Assembly: GCA_002813895.1 (NCBI GenBank) | Contig: CP024912.1 | Span: forward strand, 124,001-188,000 | Length of the DNA stretch: 64,000 bases | Reading direction: 5' to 3' | Source of the DNA: Cyanobacterium sp. HL-69 | GTDB lineage: Bacteria; Cyanobacteriota; Cyanobacteriia; Cyanobacteriales; Cyanobacteriaceae | In this document: positions 1 to 8,832 of the stretch, piece by piece | How the letters are laid out: the number at the start of each line of letters is the position of its first letter | How positions within the stretch are numbered: position 1 is the stretch's first letter | Translations under genes and position numbers: made by a program | Notes under the pieces: generated by a model | Told to the model about the DNA's origin: nothing | What the model saw: only the letters and a program-made list of their open reading frames with translations | Database searches by the model: none

Positions 1-13
1 ATAGTTATTTATT

Positions 14-1147
14 TTAAATCCGAGGTAATCTATGTTTAAAACCACATAATATTTCCCATGAAATTGTCCCGATAGTATTTGCCCAGTCATCGGCACTTAC
101 TGCTATATCTTCATCTCTGCCGATTAAAGTTACTATATCTCCTACCTTACACTCAGGAAAATCCGTAATATCTAACATAATTTGATCCATGGTAATATTG
201 CCTATTTGTTGTACATATTTACCGTTAATTATTACTTTCATTTTATTAGATAAAAGTCGAGGAACTCCATCGGCGTACCCGATTCCGATGACGGCAATGG
301 TGGAGGGGCGATCGCACTTAAAACTATGCCCATAACTAACTCCCGTACCCATGGGAACTTTTTTGATGTGGGTAATACGGGTTTTTACTTCCATCACAGG
401 CTTGAGAGAAACTTTATCTCGAAGATGGGGTGCAGGATATAACCCATACAACGCCAAACCAACCCTAACCATATCATAGTGCAACTCTTGACCCACCATT
501 GTTCCCGCCGAATTAGCTAGATGCACCATGGGAATGTTGATATTATTCGCTTTTAGGTCGTTAATAGCCTCTTTAAAACGCTCATGTTGTAAGTTCATTA
601 CCGTGGGGTCAAGGTCATCAGCGGTAGCCAAGTGAGAATAAAGACTCTTAATGTGTACATGGGGAGATTTTTTTATTTCCTTGACAAAAGTAACGGTTTC
701 ATGCCACAGCGTACCTAGTCTGGACATCCCTGTATCAATTTTTAAATGTACAGGTAAACTTACCCCCAAATCAGAGAGAGTTTTCGCAAAAATAGCTCCC
801 TGTTCAGGGTTACAAATAGTAGGCTCTAACTTCCATTGGATAATCTCCTTTATTTCATCGGGAGTATTGATAGCACCTAAAATCATCATGGGATGGTTAA
901 TTCCCCCTTGCCTGAGTTCTATGCCCTCGGATAAAGTTGCGATCGCCAAGTAGTCTGCCCCAGACTCCAAAACTGTTTTGGCCACAGTAATGGCTCCATG
1001 ACCATAGGCATCAGCTTTAATGACAGTCATTAATTTAGTTTCAGGGGCAAGGATACCTTTAAGGGTGCGTACATTATGAGCTAGGGCTTGATGGTCAATT
1101 TTTACCCAAGCTCTTCGGGTTTGAAAGTTGAAATCTTGATTACTCAC
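14..1147 (-). CDS. alr: Alanine racemase
   Basis: PLP-dependent enzyme interconverting L- and D-alanine in the cytoplasm, supplying D-Ala for peptidoglycan. The 377-residue protein has the usual family length. The PLP-lysine motif TVIKADAYGHGA puts the Schiff-base lysine at about K44, and the second catalytic tyrosine lies in GVSYGHSF at about Y272. The C-terminal beta domain (about 250-377) contains the conserved NITMDQIMLD stretch. An ATG start directly precedes a conserved-looking N-terminus. The gene is complete, with its stop 14 bases inside the window edge, and lies 55 bp downstream of rodA on the same strand. A shared cell-wall transcript is plausible but not shown. Confidence 0.97.
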   Translation of the reverse strand: MSNQDFNFQTRRAWVKIDHQALAHNVRTLKGILAPETKLMTVIKADAYGHGAITVAKTVLESGADYLAIATLSEGIELRQGGINHPMMILGAINTPDEIKEIIQWKLEPTICNPEQGAIFAKTLSDLGVSLPVHLKIDTGMSRLGTLWHETVTFVKEIKKSPHVHIKSLYSHLATADDLDPTVMNLQHERFKEAINDLKANNINIPMVHLANSAGTMVGQELHYDMVRVGLALYGLYPAPHLRDKVSLKPVMEVKTRITHIKKVPMGTGVSYGHSFKCDRPSTIAVIGIGYADGVPRLLSNKMKVIINGKYVQQIGNITMDQIMLDITDFPECKVGDIVTLIGRDEDIAVSADDWANTIGTISWEILCGFKHRLPRI

Positions 1148-1202
1148 TATTTAGATGGACGATAAAAAAACAATGAATTTTGAACAATTACAATGTGAGG
1201 AA

Positions 1203-2492
1203 TTAATCTCTGATCATAAATGATGGAAAATTATTTTTAGCCGTCTTCTTAATTTTCTTCGATACCTTAAAACTAGCAATGGATTCTACGATACCAAAGG
1301 CGAGAAAGTTGGTAAGTAAAGACGAGCGCCCATAGCTGATAAAAGGTAGAGGAATCCCCGTAATGGGGGCGAGTCCCACCGTCATGGCAATGTTGATAAT
1401 AGCCTGAAAAGCAATCATCGCTAAAACCCCAATGGCAATTAAAGAGCCAAAATTATCTTTTGCTCTGGTGGCAATGTACACCAAACGCCAACATACCAGC
1501 CAGATTAACACTAATACTACCGCAGAACCGACAAAACCGAACTGATCGGCGATCGCACTGAAAATGAAGTCCGTATGTTGTTCGGGAACAAAATCAAGTT
1601 GAGTTTGACTGCCATTCATAAAACCGTTGCCCCATAGCCCCCCAGAGCCGATGGCAATGCGGGATTGAATTAGATGGTACCCCCCCCCTAAAGGGTCTTG
1701 TTCGGGGTCAAGGAAGAGCGTAATTCGGGCTTTCTGATAATCTTTGAGCAGATTCCACAAAAAACCGCCCAATTTTCCAGCGCTGTAATTAATAAATAAT
1801 ACTAAAATACTCCATAAGGCGCGATCAGGTAAAGTAAACCAAGCAATTAAGACCATTAGAGCCGTAAAAACCACCCAACCAGGCAAAAACAAGTTAAACA
1901 AAAAGGCACAAAATAAAGGTGAAATCATCAACAGAATCCAACCAAAGTTGGCATTAGCCCAATAAAGCATTGCCAAAGTTACCACCCCAAAAACTAAGGA
2001 TGTACCTAAATCTGGTTGAATAAAAATTAATGCCCAAGGCACAATTACCACCGCCAATGCTTTAAAAATACTAGATAACTTCGAGGCATCTTGATGATGG
2101 AGGATAGCGGCAAGGGTGATAATAAGACCTAATTTTGCAAATTCGGAAGGTTGCACATTAAAACCAGCAATGTTAATCCAACGAGGGGCGCCATTGACGG
2201 TTATTCCCGCAAAAATAACCACTAGCAATGATATATTAGTCAGTGCATATAATAGCCAATGGAATTTTAAGAGGGAGTCATATCGCCAACGACTTAAACC
2301 AATGAGACAGCCTAAGCCAATGATGCCCATGATTAACTGCTGTTGCCAGTTATCCCCTTGTTCATAAACTTGGGTGGTGTAGATAGTGACACAGCTAATG
2401 GCGGTTAAAATTACTGTCAGGATGATTAAAAACCAATCTTTTGATCTTTGAGAAGTTATCATTTTATGATTAATGTGTGGGGAATAGCCCAT
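1203..2492 (-). CDS. rodA: SEDS-family rod-shape protein RodA
   Basis: Polytopic peptidoglycan glycosyltransferase of the SEDS family (RodA/FtsW/SpoVE), acting in the cytoplasmic membrane with a class B PBP. The 429 residues form about ten membrane segments. Family signatures include the NGAPRWI and QPSEFAKLG region after the third segment, DPEQDPLGGGYHLIQSRIAIGSGGLWG in the large loop, and LPFISYGRSSLLTNF near the C-terminus. The retained QPSEFAK and PEQHTDFIF motifs favour RodA over FtsW. Two in-frame ATGs are possible (2492 and 2462); neither has a strong Shine-Dalgarno. It lies between mrp and alr on the same strand. Confidence 0.93.
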   Translation of the reverse strand: MGYSPHINHKMITSQRSKDWFLIILTVILTAISCVTIYTTQVYEQGDNWQQQLIMGIIGLGCLIGLSRWRYDSLLKFHWLLYALTNISLLVVIFAGITVNGAPRWINIAGFNVQPSEFAKLGLIITLAAILHHQDASKLSSIFKALAVVIVPWALIFIQPDLGTSLVFGVVTLAMLYWANANFGWILLMISPLFCAFLFNLFLPGWVVFTALMVLIAWFTLPDRALWSILVLFINYSAGKLGGFLWNLLKDYQKARITLFLDPEQDPLGGGYHLIQSRIAIGSGGLWGNGFMNGSQTQLDFVPEQHTDFIFSAIADQFGFVGSAVVLVLIWLVCWRLVYIATRAKDNFGSLIAIGVLAMIAFQAIINIAMTVGLAPITGIPLPFISYGRSSLLTNFLAFGIVESIASFKVSKKIKKTAKNNFPSFMIRD

Positions 2493-2635
2493 GGAAATTT
2501 AGTTTTTACAAGGTCAATTTAAACCTGATGTTTTGTAGTTCAATACTAATTAGCTAGATGGTAGCGAATAATTAGAGTTATTGTGGTGTTTTCTAATTAT
2601 TATTCTGGGCAGAATGTTTGTTATATCGGAGATAT

Positions 2636-2653
2636 AAGGGGTTTTAACCCCTT
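2636..2653. repeat. Palindrome of the AAGGGGTTTTAACCCCTT type
   Basis: A perfect 18-bp inverted repeat between mrp and rodA. Closely related palindromes (CAAGGGGTTTAAACCCCTTG) occur at 18581, 23091, 44840 and 51553. As RNA it would form a stable hairpin and could act as a terminator or processing site for the mrp transcript, but no long T-run follows. Confidence 0.7.
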
Positions 2654-2702
2654 GTAATACATTAGGTTTTGTTTTTTTTATCTAATGTACAGTTTTAGAT
2701 AA

Positions 2703-3764
2703 TTATGCTAACGCCATTATGGATACTTTAGCGGCTATTTGTTGAGAAATTTTGACAAGGGCTTTGGCTGATTCTGACTCAGGATGGGCGACGGTGACGG
2801 GAATACCATTATCTCCTCCTTCCCTCACGGACATTTCGATGGGGATACAGCCGAGTAAGGGTACTTGTAATTCTTTGGAGGCTTTTTCTCCTCCCCCAGA
2901 GCCAAAAATATCATAACTACGGTTTTCCATATCGGGGGGAATAAAATAACTCATATTCTCAACGATACCGAGGATATTAGTTCCTAATTGCTCAAACATT
3001 TTCAAACCACGACGGGCATCTTGTAAGGAAACAGTTTGCGGAGTCGTGACAATGACGGCGCCTGCGAGGGGTACTGCTTGGGCGAGGGTTAGTTGGGCAT
3101 CCCCTGTGCCGGGGGGCATATCCACGATTAAATAATCTAATTCCCCCCAGTTGACTTGATAAAGGAATTGACGGATAATACCGTTTAACATGGGGCCACG
3201 CCACATGACGGGTTGATCTGGATCGATTAAAAAGCCCATGGATACCATCTTAATGCCATGGTTGAAGAGAGGTTCTAAAATGTCTCCTGCGGGGGATTTG
3301 GTGACGTTGATGGGGGCATTTACTAACCCTAACATGGTGGGGGCATTGGGCCCGTATATATCTGCGTCCAATAGACCAACTTTTGATCCTGCTTGGGCAA
3401 GGGCGATCGCCACGTTAACGGCTACGGTACTTTTACCTACTCCCCCTTTACCGCTGGAAATGGCAATAATATTCTTTACTTTATCAACGGAGGTGCGATC
3501 GGGCAAAGGTTTTTGGGAAGGGGTTTCGGCGGTTACTTCTACCGATACTTTTTCCACCCCCGACAAGGTTTTAACGGCTTTTTCACAATCTTCTACAATA
3601 AACTCTCTTAAAGGGCAAGAAGGGGTAGTTAATACTAGGGTAAAACTGACATCTCCCCCCTCTACTTTTACGTTGCGAATCATGTTCAATTCCACTAAAC
3701 TTTTTTGTAGTTCTGGATCTTGAACTGGTTTTAAAACTTCTAAAACAGATTGGGTATCAACCAT
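2703..3764 (-). CDS. mrp: Mrp/ApbC-type P-loop Fe-S cluster carrier ATPase
   Basis: Cytoplasmic P-loop NTPase of the Mrp/NBP35 family, thought to carry and transfer Fe-S clusters. Residues 1 to about 90 form a DUF59/MIP18-like domain (LKPVQDPELQKSLVELNMI). The ParA-like ATPase domain begins with the deviant Walker A SGKGGVGKST at about 104-113, followed by LLDADIYGPN and DYLIVDMPPGTGD. At 353 residues it matches cyanobacterial homologues, and the ATG start gives a complete DUF59 domain. It is followed on the same strand by rodA after 210 bp. The DUF59 fusion supports Mrp rather than MinD. Confidence 0.95.
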   Translation of the reverse strand: MVDTQSVLEVLKPVQDPELQKSLVELNMIRNVKVEGGDVSFTLVLTTPSCPLREFIVEDCEKAVKTLSGVEKVSVEVTAETPSQKPLPDRTSVDKVKNIIAISSGKGGVGKSTVAVNVAIALAQAGSKVGLLDADIYGPNAPTMLGLVNAPINVTKSPAGDILEPLFNHGIKMVSMGFLIDPDQPVMWRGPMLNGIIRQFLYQVNWGELDYLIVDMPPGTGDAQLTLAQAVPLAGAVIVTTPQTVSLQDARRGLKMFEQLGTNILGIVENMSYFIPPDMENRSYDIFGSGGGEKASKELQVPLLGCIPIEMSVREGGDNGIPVTVAHPESESAKALVKISQQIAAKVSIMALA

Positions 3765-3910
3765 GGTTTAATAAATATTCTCTTATAGTTCTGAAATGTT
3801 AAATCATTCCCCTATAAGTAAATATATCATCGTTGAGAATTGATAATTGAGAATTGATAATGAATTTTCATATCATCAGGGTTGAACACTATTCAACCCC
3901 TACGGACTAA

Positions 3911-5338
3911 TTAACTGTCAAAGTTGCTGATAATGGCATCGGCAAATTCAGAACATTTCAAAGGAGGTTCGACAGGGGGAGTCATCATCCTTGCTAAATC
4001 ATAGGTTACTTGCCTAGAGGCGATCGCACGGCTAATGCCATCACGAATCAAATCAGCAGCTTCCTGCCACCCCATAAACTCCAGCATCATTACCCCCGAA
4101 AGAATTACCGAACCGGGATTAATTCTATCTAATCCAGCGTGTTTAGGGGCTGTGCCATGGGTAGCTTCAAAAATAGCACAATTATCCCCAATATTGGCAC
4201 CAGGACCCATACCCAAACCACCCACAATGGCCGCTGCCGCATCAGAAAGATAATCTCCGTTGAGGTTCATGGTAGCTAAGATAGAATACTCATCAGGACG
4301 GGTTTGGATTTGTTGAAAAATACTGTCGGCGATGCGATCGTTTACCATTACCTTATCCTGCCACTTACCATCCCCATGGGTATCCCAGATAGAAGCCAAA
4401 ACTCCCTCCACCTCAGCACATATCGCCTCTTTTTTCTCGGGGGTTAAGCCATCATACCCGGGGTCAATTTTACGAGCATTATCTTCGATGGAAATATCAG
4501 AATTAGCCTCCTTATTACCCAAAATCCAAGACTCTCTTTCGGTTACACACACATCACGAAATTCCGTCACCGCAAGTTCATAACCCCAATCACGGAAAGC
4601 CCCTTCAGTGTATTTCATAATATTACCCTTATGCACCAAAGTAACCATTTGTTTCTCCTTGGGCAGACGGAGAGCGTTTTCCATGGCACGACGCACCAAA
4701 CGCTGAGAGCCAGTTTTACTAATGGGTTTAATCCCAATCCCTGCATCGAGGGGAATTTTTTTATTTTTATGCTCAGGGGTAGCAGGAATCAAGTCATCAT
4801 TGAGTATGCCAATCAACTTTAGACCAATTTCCGAACCTTCCTTCCATTCAATCCCTAAATAAATATCCTCTGTGTTTTCCCGATATACAATTACATCTAA
4901 TTTTTCAGGGCTTTTGTGGGGGGAAGGAGTACCCTGATAGTAACGACAAGGGCGTACACAGGCATATAAATCAAAAATTTGTCGTAGAGCAACGTTTAAA
5001 GAGCGAATACCACCTCCTACGGGGGTTGTAAGGGGTCCTTTGATGGCGATACCATACTCCCGAATAGCCGTTAAAGTGTCCTCTGGTAAATATTGAAAAG
5101 TACCGTACTTTTCACAGGCTTCATCCCCTGCATAGATTTTAAACCAGTTGATTTTACGTTTACCGCCGTAAGCCTTAGCCACAGCGGCATCAATAACTTT
5201 CTCTGAAGCAGGCCAAATATCTACCCCTGTACCATCTCCACGGATAAAGGGAATAATGGGATCATCAGGAACAATGGGTTTACCATTTTCAAACTTAACT
5301 TTAGTACCTTCTTGAGGGGGGGTCAATTTTTCAAACAT
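3911..5338 (-). CDS. icd: NADP-dependent isocitrate dehydrogenase
   Basis: Oxidatively decarboxylates isocitrate to 2-oxoglutarate, the carbon skeleton for ammonium assimilation in cyanobacteria. Motifs include PFIRGDGTG near the N-terminus, the substrate-binding [28 protein letters not shown], and the NADP-site [19 protein letters not shown]. The reading frame extends to a TTG at 5356, but the ATG at 5338 gives the typical cyanobacterial N-terminus MFEKLTPP and a 475-residue protein, with an AAGG element just upstream. The gene appears monocistronic. A possible -35-like TTGACA lies at 5413-5418 (minus strand), with no convincing NtcA box seen. Confidence 0.97.
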   Translation of the reverse strand: MFEKLTPPQEGTKVKFENGKPIVPDDPIIPFIRGDGTGVDIWPASEKVIDAAVAKAYGGKRKINWFKIYAGDEACEKYGTFQYLPEDTLTAIREYGIAIKGPLTTPVGGGIRSLNVALRQIFDLYACVRPCRYYQGTPSPHKSPEKLDVIVYRENTEDIYLGIEWKEGSEIGLKLIGILNDDLIPATPEHKNKKIPLDAGIGIKPISKTGSQRLVRRAMENALRLPKEKQMVTLVHKGNIMKYTEGAFRDWGYELAVTEFRDVCVTERESWILGNKEANSDISIEDNARKIDPGYDGLTPEKKEAICAEVEGVLASIWDTHGDGKWQDKVMVNDRIADSIFQQIQTRPDEYSILATMNLNGDYLSDAAAAIVGGLGMGPGANIGDNCAIFEATHGTAPKHAGLDRINPGSVILSGVMMLEFMGWQEAADLIRDGISRAIASRQVTYDLARMMTPPVEPPLKCSEFADAIISNFDS

Positions 5339-5672
5339 ATTCGGTTGCCTTATCAAAAGTTATAAATTGCGTGATTACAAGATCATAATATATCAAGGGT
5401 TTGTCATTTAAATGTCAAAATTAAACTTCTTTTTTTTGATCTTGTGAAATTGCAAAGGTATTTTCTCAATTCATCATTCCCTAATATTATCAACTAAATG
5501 GAAGCATCAAATTTTCACCATTCCCCATTGCCTATTCCCCATTCCCTACTAAATAATTGACAATGGACAATAGACAATGGACAATGGACAATTAATTTCT
5601 AATCCATATTGTTTGCTTGCTTCTTGTATCGGTAGCAATTATTGATTATTTCTTTCTATTATTCTTTTTGTT
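5339..5672. other. Divergent intergenic region with heptamer repeats
   Basis: The region lies between icd (minus) and the next gene (plus). It holds the presumed icd promoter, an imperfect repeat of the CCATTCCCCATT type at about 5517-5549, and five tandem heptamers. No further coding sequence or structured RNA is recognised. Confidence 0.6.
5557..5591. repeat. Short tandem heptamer repeat (TGGACAA)n
   Basis: Five consecutive 7-bp units TTGACAA, TGGACAA, TAGACAA, TGGACAA, TGGACAA. Such heptamer arrays are characteristic of cyanobacterial genomes. The same unit recurs at about 30930 and, inverted, at about 32217. Confidence 0.85.
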
Positions 5673-6605
5673 ATGTCCATTAAAAATGTCGGTTTAATTA
5701 TTGAAATTCCTTTGGCTATTTCTTCTTTTATTTTTGCGAAAGTAAATAAATTTTTGATCGGCAATCTTTACACTATTTATTTAAAGGTTAATCAAAAAAA
5801 AGCTAATCAATGGCGGGTAATTGATAATCAATTGGTGTCTTCTGCTATTAATATGGGGGTACTGATGACTAAAGCACCCCGTTGGAATACCCATGCTATT
5901 ATCGGAACTTTGGGCCCTTTTATGGTGGAAAATGACCTTAGTTTAGAGGTAGCTTCGGCGAACAATTCCGCTAAATCTTGGTTTGCGATTTTTTATAGTT
6001 TTCCCAATTACGATACCATCGACACTATTGCTTCAAAGGTTGATAATCAGGAGCAGTGGCAATCAATTAAACTAAAAAAAGGAAAATATACCATCGGCTT
6101 AAGGTATTACAATTATGGAGAAAAATTAACCTTACCTGCGGTAAGAATAGACGGTAAAGAATTTACTCCTACCAAGAAAATACCTAATGATAGTAATGGT
6201 TTTTATAAAACTATAATTCAGAAAAAAAACTGGTATTTTTTAGCTATTCATTATTACATTTATACTGTTTTAAAACTGAAAATATATTTGCCTGATTCCT
6301 TTGTTAAGTATGAATTTTTACCCGTAGGGGCGATCGATACCAAATTTTATTATGATGCTTTAGATAAAGGGGAAATCCTGACTATTGAAGTTGATCAAAA
6401 TACCCTTAATAAATATGATATTTATATTACCATCTACGATCGCACTAGCCTTCCCATACAATGGTTTCAATTAAAAGATTTGACAGAAAAAACTAAACCA
6501 GTAACAAACAAAGGCTACTATCTAATTAGGGTGAGAAATCAAGGAAAACCACCCCAAGAATTTACCGATTTGCACATTACTTTAAATACATCTTTTAACA
6601 AATAA
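5673..6605 (+). CDS. Conserved cyanobacterial protein of unknown function (DUF6208-like)
   Basis: A 310-residue protein with one hydrophobic N-terminal stretch (about 8-33) followed by a mainly beta-rich soluble part. The segment TKAPRWNTHAIIGTLGPFMV is reminiscent of proteins grouped as DUF6208 in cyanobacteria; that assignment is from memory and tentative. No catalytic motif is visible. Four bases separate its stop from the next gene's start, so the two are probably co-transcribed. Membrane attachment by the N-terminal segment is an inference. Confidence 0.75.
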   Translation: MSIKNVGLIIEIPLAISSFIFAKVNKFLIGNLYTIYLKVNQKKANQWRVIDNQLVSSAINMGVLMTKAPRWNTHAIIGTLGPFMVENDLSLEVASANNSAKSWFAIFYSFPNYDTIDTIASKVDNQEQWQSIKLKKGKYTIGLRYYNYGEKLTLPAVRIDGKEFTPTKKIPNDSNGFYKTIIQKKNWYFLAIHYYIYTVLKLKIYLPDSFVKYEFLPVGAIDTKFYYDALDKGEILTIEVDQNTLNKYDIYITIYDRTSLPIQWFQLKDLTEKTKPVTNKGYYLIRVRNQGKPPQEFTDLHITLNTSFNK

Positions 6606-6609
6606 ATCC

Positions 6610-7122
6610 ATGCAAATATTAACTCAAAATAATTTTCCTGATGTTGCTTTTATTGCTGATAACGCCTCTGTCATGGGGGATGTCACCCTCGGAGAAGGAG
6701 TTAGTATCTGGTATTCTGCCGTAGTCAGGGCGGATGTGGAGAAAATAATAATTGGTGATTATACTAACATTCAAGATGGAGCCGTATTGCATGGAGACCC
6801 AGGCAAAGTTACTATCTTAGAAGAATATGTCACCGTAGGGCATCGGGCGGTAATTCATTCTGCCCACATTGGGAAGGGATGTTTAATCGGCATTGGGGCG
6901 GTGGTTTTAGATGGAGTCACCGTGGGAGAAGGTAGTATTATTGGTGCTGGTTGTATCGTCACCAAAGATGTACCACCCTATTCTTTAATGGTAGGTATTC
7001 CTGCCAAAAAAGCGAAGGATGTGACTTCTACTCAACAAAAAGAATTAATTGAACACGCTATGAAGTATTATCAATTAGGGTTATATCATCGAGGTAGAAG
7101 TAACCATAAGGGTTTTGAGTAA
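6610..7122 (+). CDS. Gamma-class carbonic anhydrase-like hexapeptide-repeat protein
   Basis: A left-handed beta-helix trimer protein of the YrdA/PaaY/gamma-CA superfamily, 170 residues. Imperfect hexapeptide repeats run through the first 135 residues. The three metal-ligand histidines are seen as H61 (GAVLHGD), H78 and H83 (VTVGHRAVIHSAHIG). The family binds zinc or iron. Carbonic anhydrase activity is known for some members but not predictable here, and the short form lacks the Rubisco-small-subunit-like domains of CcmM. It directly follows the preceding hypothetical gene and converges on the transporter gene. Confidence 0.9.
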   Translation: MQILTQNNFPDVAFIADNASVMGDVTLGEGVSIWYSAVVRADVEKIIIGDYTNIQDGAVLHGDPGKVTILEEYVTVGHRAVIHSAHIGKGCLIGIGAVVLDGVTVGEGSIIGAGCIVTKDVPPYSLMVGIPAKKAKDVTSTQQKELIEHAMKYYQLGLYHRGRSNHKGFE

Positions 7123-7161
7123 GGATTATTAGTTGTCATTGGTGATTTTTTCCAGCGCACC

Positions 7162-8505
7162 TTAACCGTTAAGTAAAAAATAAACACTAATATAAATAGC
7201 TGAAACCATTAATTGAGCAATGGTAATGGGTAAACCATAACGCAAAAAAGTACCATAAGAAATCGTTTTCCCGTGCAACTCAGCCACCCCAGCCCCCACA
7301 ATATTAGCAGAAGCCCCTACTAGGGTGGCATTTCCCCCCAAAGTAGCCCCAAACATCATCGCAAAAAATAAAGGCAACACCACCGAAGGATAATTGCCAC
7401 TAAAATCATTTTGTAGCACCTCTGCCCCTACTAATCCTGCACTAAATAAATATTCTTTTAACAGAGGTATCATCCCTACCACCAGAGGAATATTAGGTAT
7501 AACCGCCGATAAAGCACCCACTACAAAGATTAAAACAATAGAAGCCATAAAAATATTTTGCCCCAACAAAAAACCAAAAATATTGGAAATGTTACTAATA
7601 ACCCCTGTTTTTTCCAATCCCCCAATTAAGACAAATACGGACATGAAAAAAAGTAAGGTACTCCAATCTACATCCTTTAAGATATTTTGTACCGTGTCAA
7701 TTTTACTTTGATGGGCTAACAATAAAGCTAAAGTTGCCCCCATTAAAGCAACAGCTGCGGGGGAAAGGGGTATGGGTAATAAATCTCCAAATATAAAAAA
7801 TAGCAGTACAAAAACCATGATTAAAGTACCTGCTACTAAAACACGAGGGTGATTAATTTCAGGCATGGGTAATTGGTCAAAATTGGTAAATTTACTATGC
7901 CATATTTCTTTAAACAGAAAAGGAGTCATGATAATCACGGTGCCGACAGCTAAAACTCCAGCAAAACTCATGGAAGTGAGGTAATCAAAAAAACTCATAT
8001 TAATAGAATCTCCTACTATAAAAGTAGCAGGATCTCCCACGATGGTTAATAATCCCGCACTATTAGACACAATGACCATCAAAATAATTAAAGGAACAAA
8101 ATTAATACCTATTTCCTCTGCCAAAGGAGGAATTAAAGGGGCAAGAAGGGTTACGGTGGTAGCATTGGGAAGTACTGCACAAATAGGGGCAGTAATACCG
8201 ATAATACCTAATAGTAAATAATTACCCCTACCCTTTGACCATAAAACAATTTTGGTTGCTAAATAAGCAAAAATATTGGTAGGTTCAAATGCCCTAACTA
8301 AAACCATTACACCAAAAAATAAGCCTAGGGTAGCGTGACTTCTACTAATATATTCTACCGCTTCCCCTAGGGTCATAATATGGGCAAATACCAAAACCAA
8401 AGAACCCAATAAAGCTGCCACGGTAAGATGTACCTTTTCCGACATGATAAGGGCAATAACAGCGACGAAAACGCCTCCTGCCACTAAGCTAGACAAATTG
8501 ATCAT
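7162..8505 (-). CDS. ArsB/NhaD (SLC13-type) ion transporter under a c-di-AMP riboswitch
   Basis: A 447-residue integral membrane protein of the ion transporter superfamily that includes ArsB, NhaD and SLC13 permeases. About eleven membrane segments are visible. Two pseudo-symmetric re-entrant motifs can be seen: APICAVLPNATTVTLLAPL with VSNSAGLLTIVGDPATFIVG in the first half, and ALSAVIPNIPLVVGMIPLL with GATLGGNATLVGASANIVG in the second. The GDP and GGNATLVG motifs are typical. Substrate is uncertain: Na+/H+ antiport or a small anion. The long leader contains a ydaO-type riboswitch, pointing to osmotic or ionic homeostasis as the likely role. Confidence 0.9.
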   Translation of the reverse strand: MINLSSLVAGGVFVAVIALIMSEKVHLTVAALLGSLVLVFAHIMTLGEAVEYISRSHATLGLFFGVMVLVRAFEPTNIFAYLATKIVLWSKGRGNYLLLGIIGITAPICAVLPNATTVTLLAPLIPPLAEEIGINFVPLIILMVIVSNSAGLLTIVGDPATFIVGDSINMSFFDYLTSMSFAGVLAVGTVIIMTPFLFKEIWHSKFTNFDQLPMPEINHPRVLVAGTLIMVFVLLFFIFGDLLPIPLSPAAVALMGATLALLLAHQSKIDTVQNILKDVDWSTLLFFMSVFVLIGGLEKTGVISNISNIFGFLLGQNIFMASIVLIFVVGALSAVIPNIPLVVGMIPLLKEYLFSAGLVGAEVLQNDFSGNYPSVVLPLFFAMMFGATLGGNATLVGASANIVGAGVAELHGKTISYGTFLRYGLPITIAQLMVSAIYISVYFLLNG

Positions 8506-8832
8506 TATTTTTTTTAAGATTGAATAAGGTTTAATGTGATGAAGAGATGCGTCTTATTCGGATACCTAAATTGATTATAGTTTTCTCACAGAACACTACT
8601 TTTTTGGTCTCCTCCCAATGCTTACGAGGTTAGCTGACGGGCTAGGACTGAGAGATGTCCTTCTTTAAATTACCTTTAAAGATAAGCCCCAAAATTGGTT
8701 CCCCCGCTCCTCTTTTTTTAATAAAATTAATACAAACTTTATTTGAGGACTAAGCTGACTTTCTCTACAAGAAATATTAACAGATTCAATTTTATTTTGT
8801 GGTGTTTTGCGTAACAAAAATTATTCAATTTT
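8506..8832. other. Long 5' leader of the transporter gene
   Basis: This 327-bp gap between two minus-strand genes holds the riboswitch and about 115 further bases before the transporter start. No small open reading frame or other structured element was recognised. Confidence 0.7.
8620..8755 (-). promoter_or_regulatory. ydaO/yuaA-type cyclic di-AMP riboswitch
   Basis: On the minus strand the transporter leader contains, in order, GCTTA (8755-8751), a hairpin closed by CCTC/GAGG, GGGGGAACC, TTTTGGGGCTTATC, a hairpin TTTAAAGGTAATTTAAAG, a hairpin GGACATCTCTCAGTCC, and CCCGTCAGCTAACCTCG followed by TAAGC. GCTTA pairs with TAAGC to close P1. Order and conserved blocks match the known ydaO c-di-AMP riboswitch (compare GGAGGAACC, GGGGUUAAUC and CCCGACAGCUAAC in the Thermoanaerobacter example). 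The element ends about 115 bases before the ATG at 8505. I see no clear terminator helix, so the mode of control is open. Confidence 0.87.

Noticed and set aside
5402-5420. Possible regulatory palindrome around CATTTAAATG upstream of icd
   Set aside because: Only the inner 10 bp are palindromic; the flanking TGTCA copies are direct, and no GTA-N8-TAC NtcA site is present.
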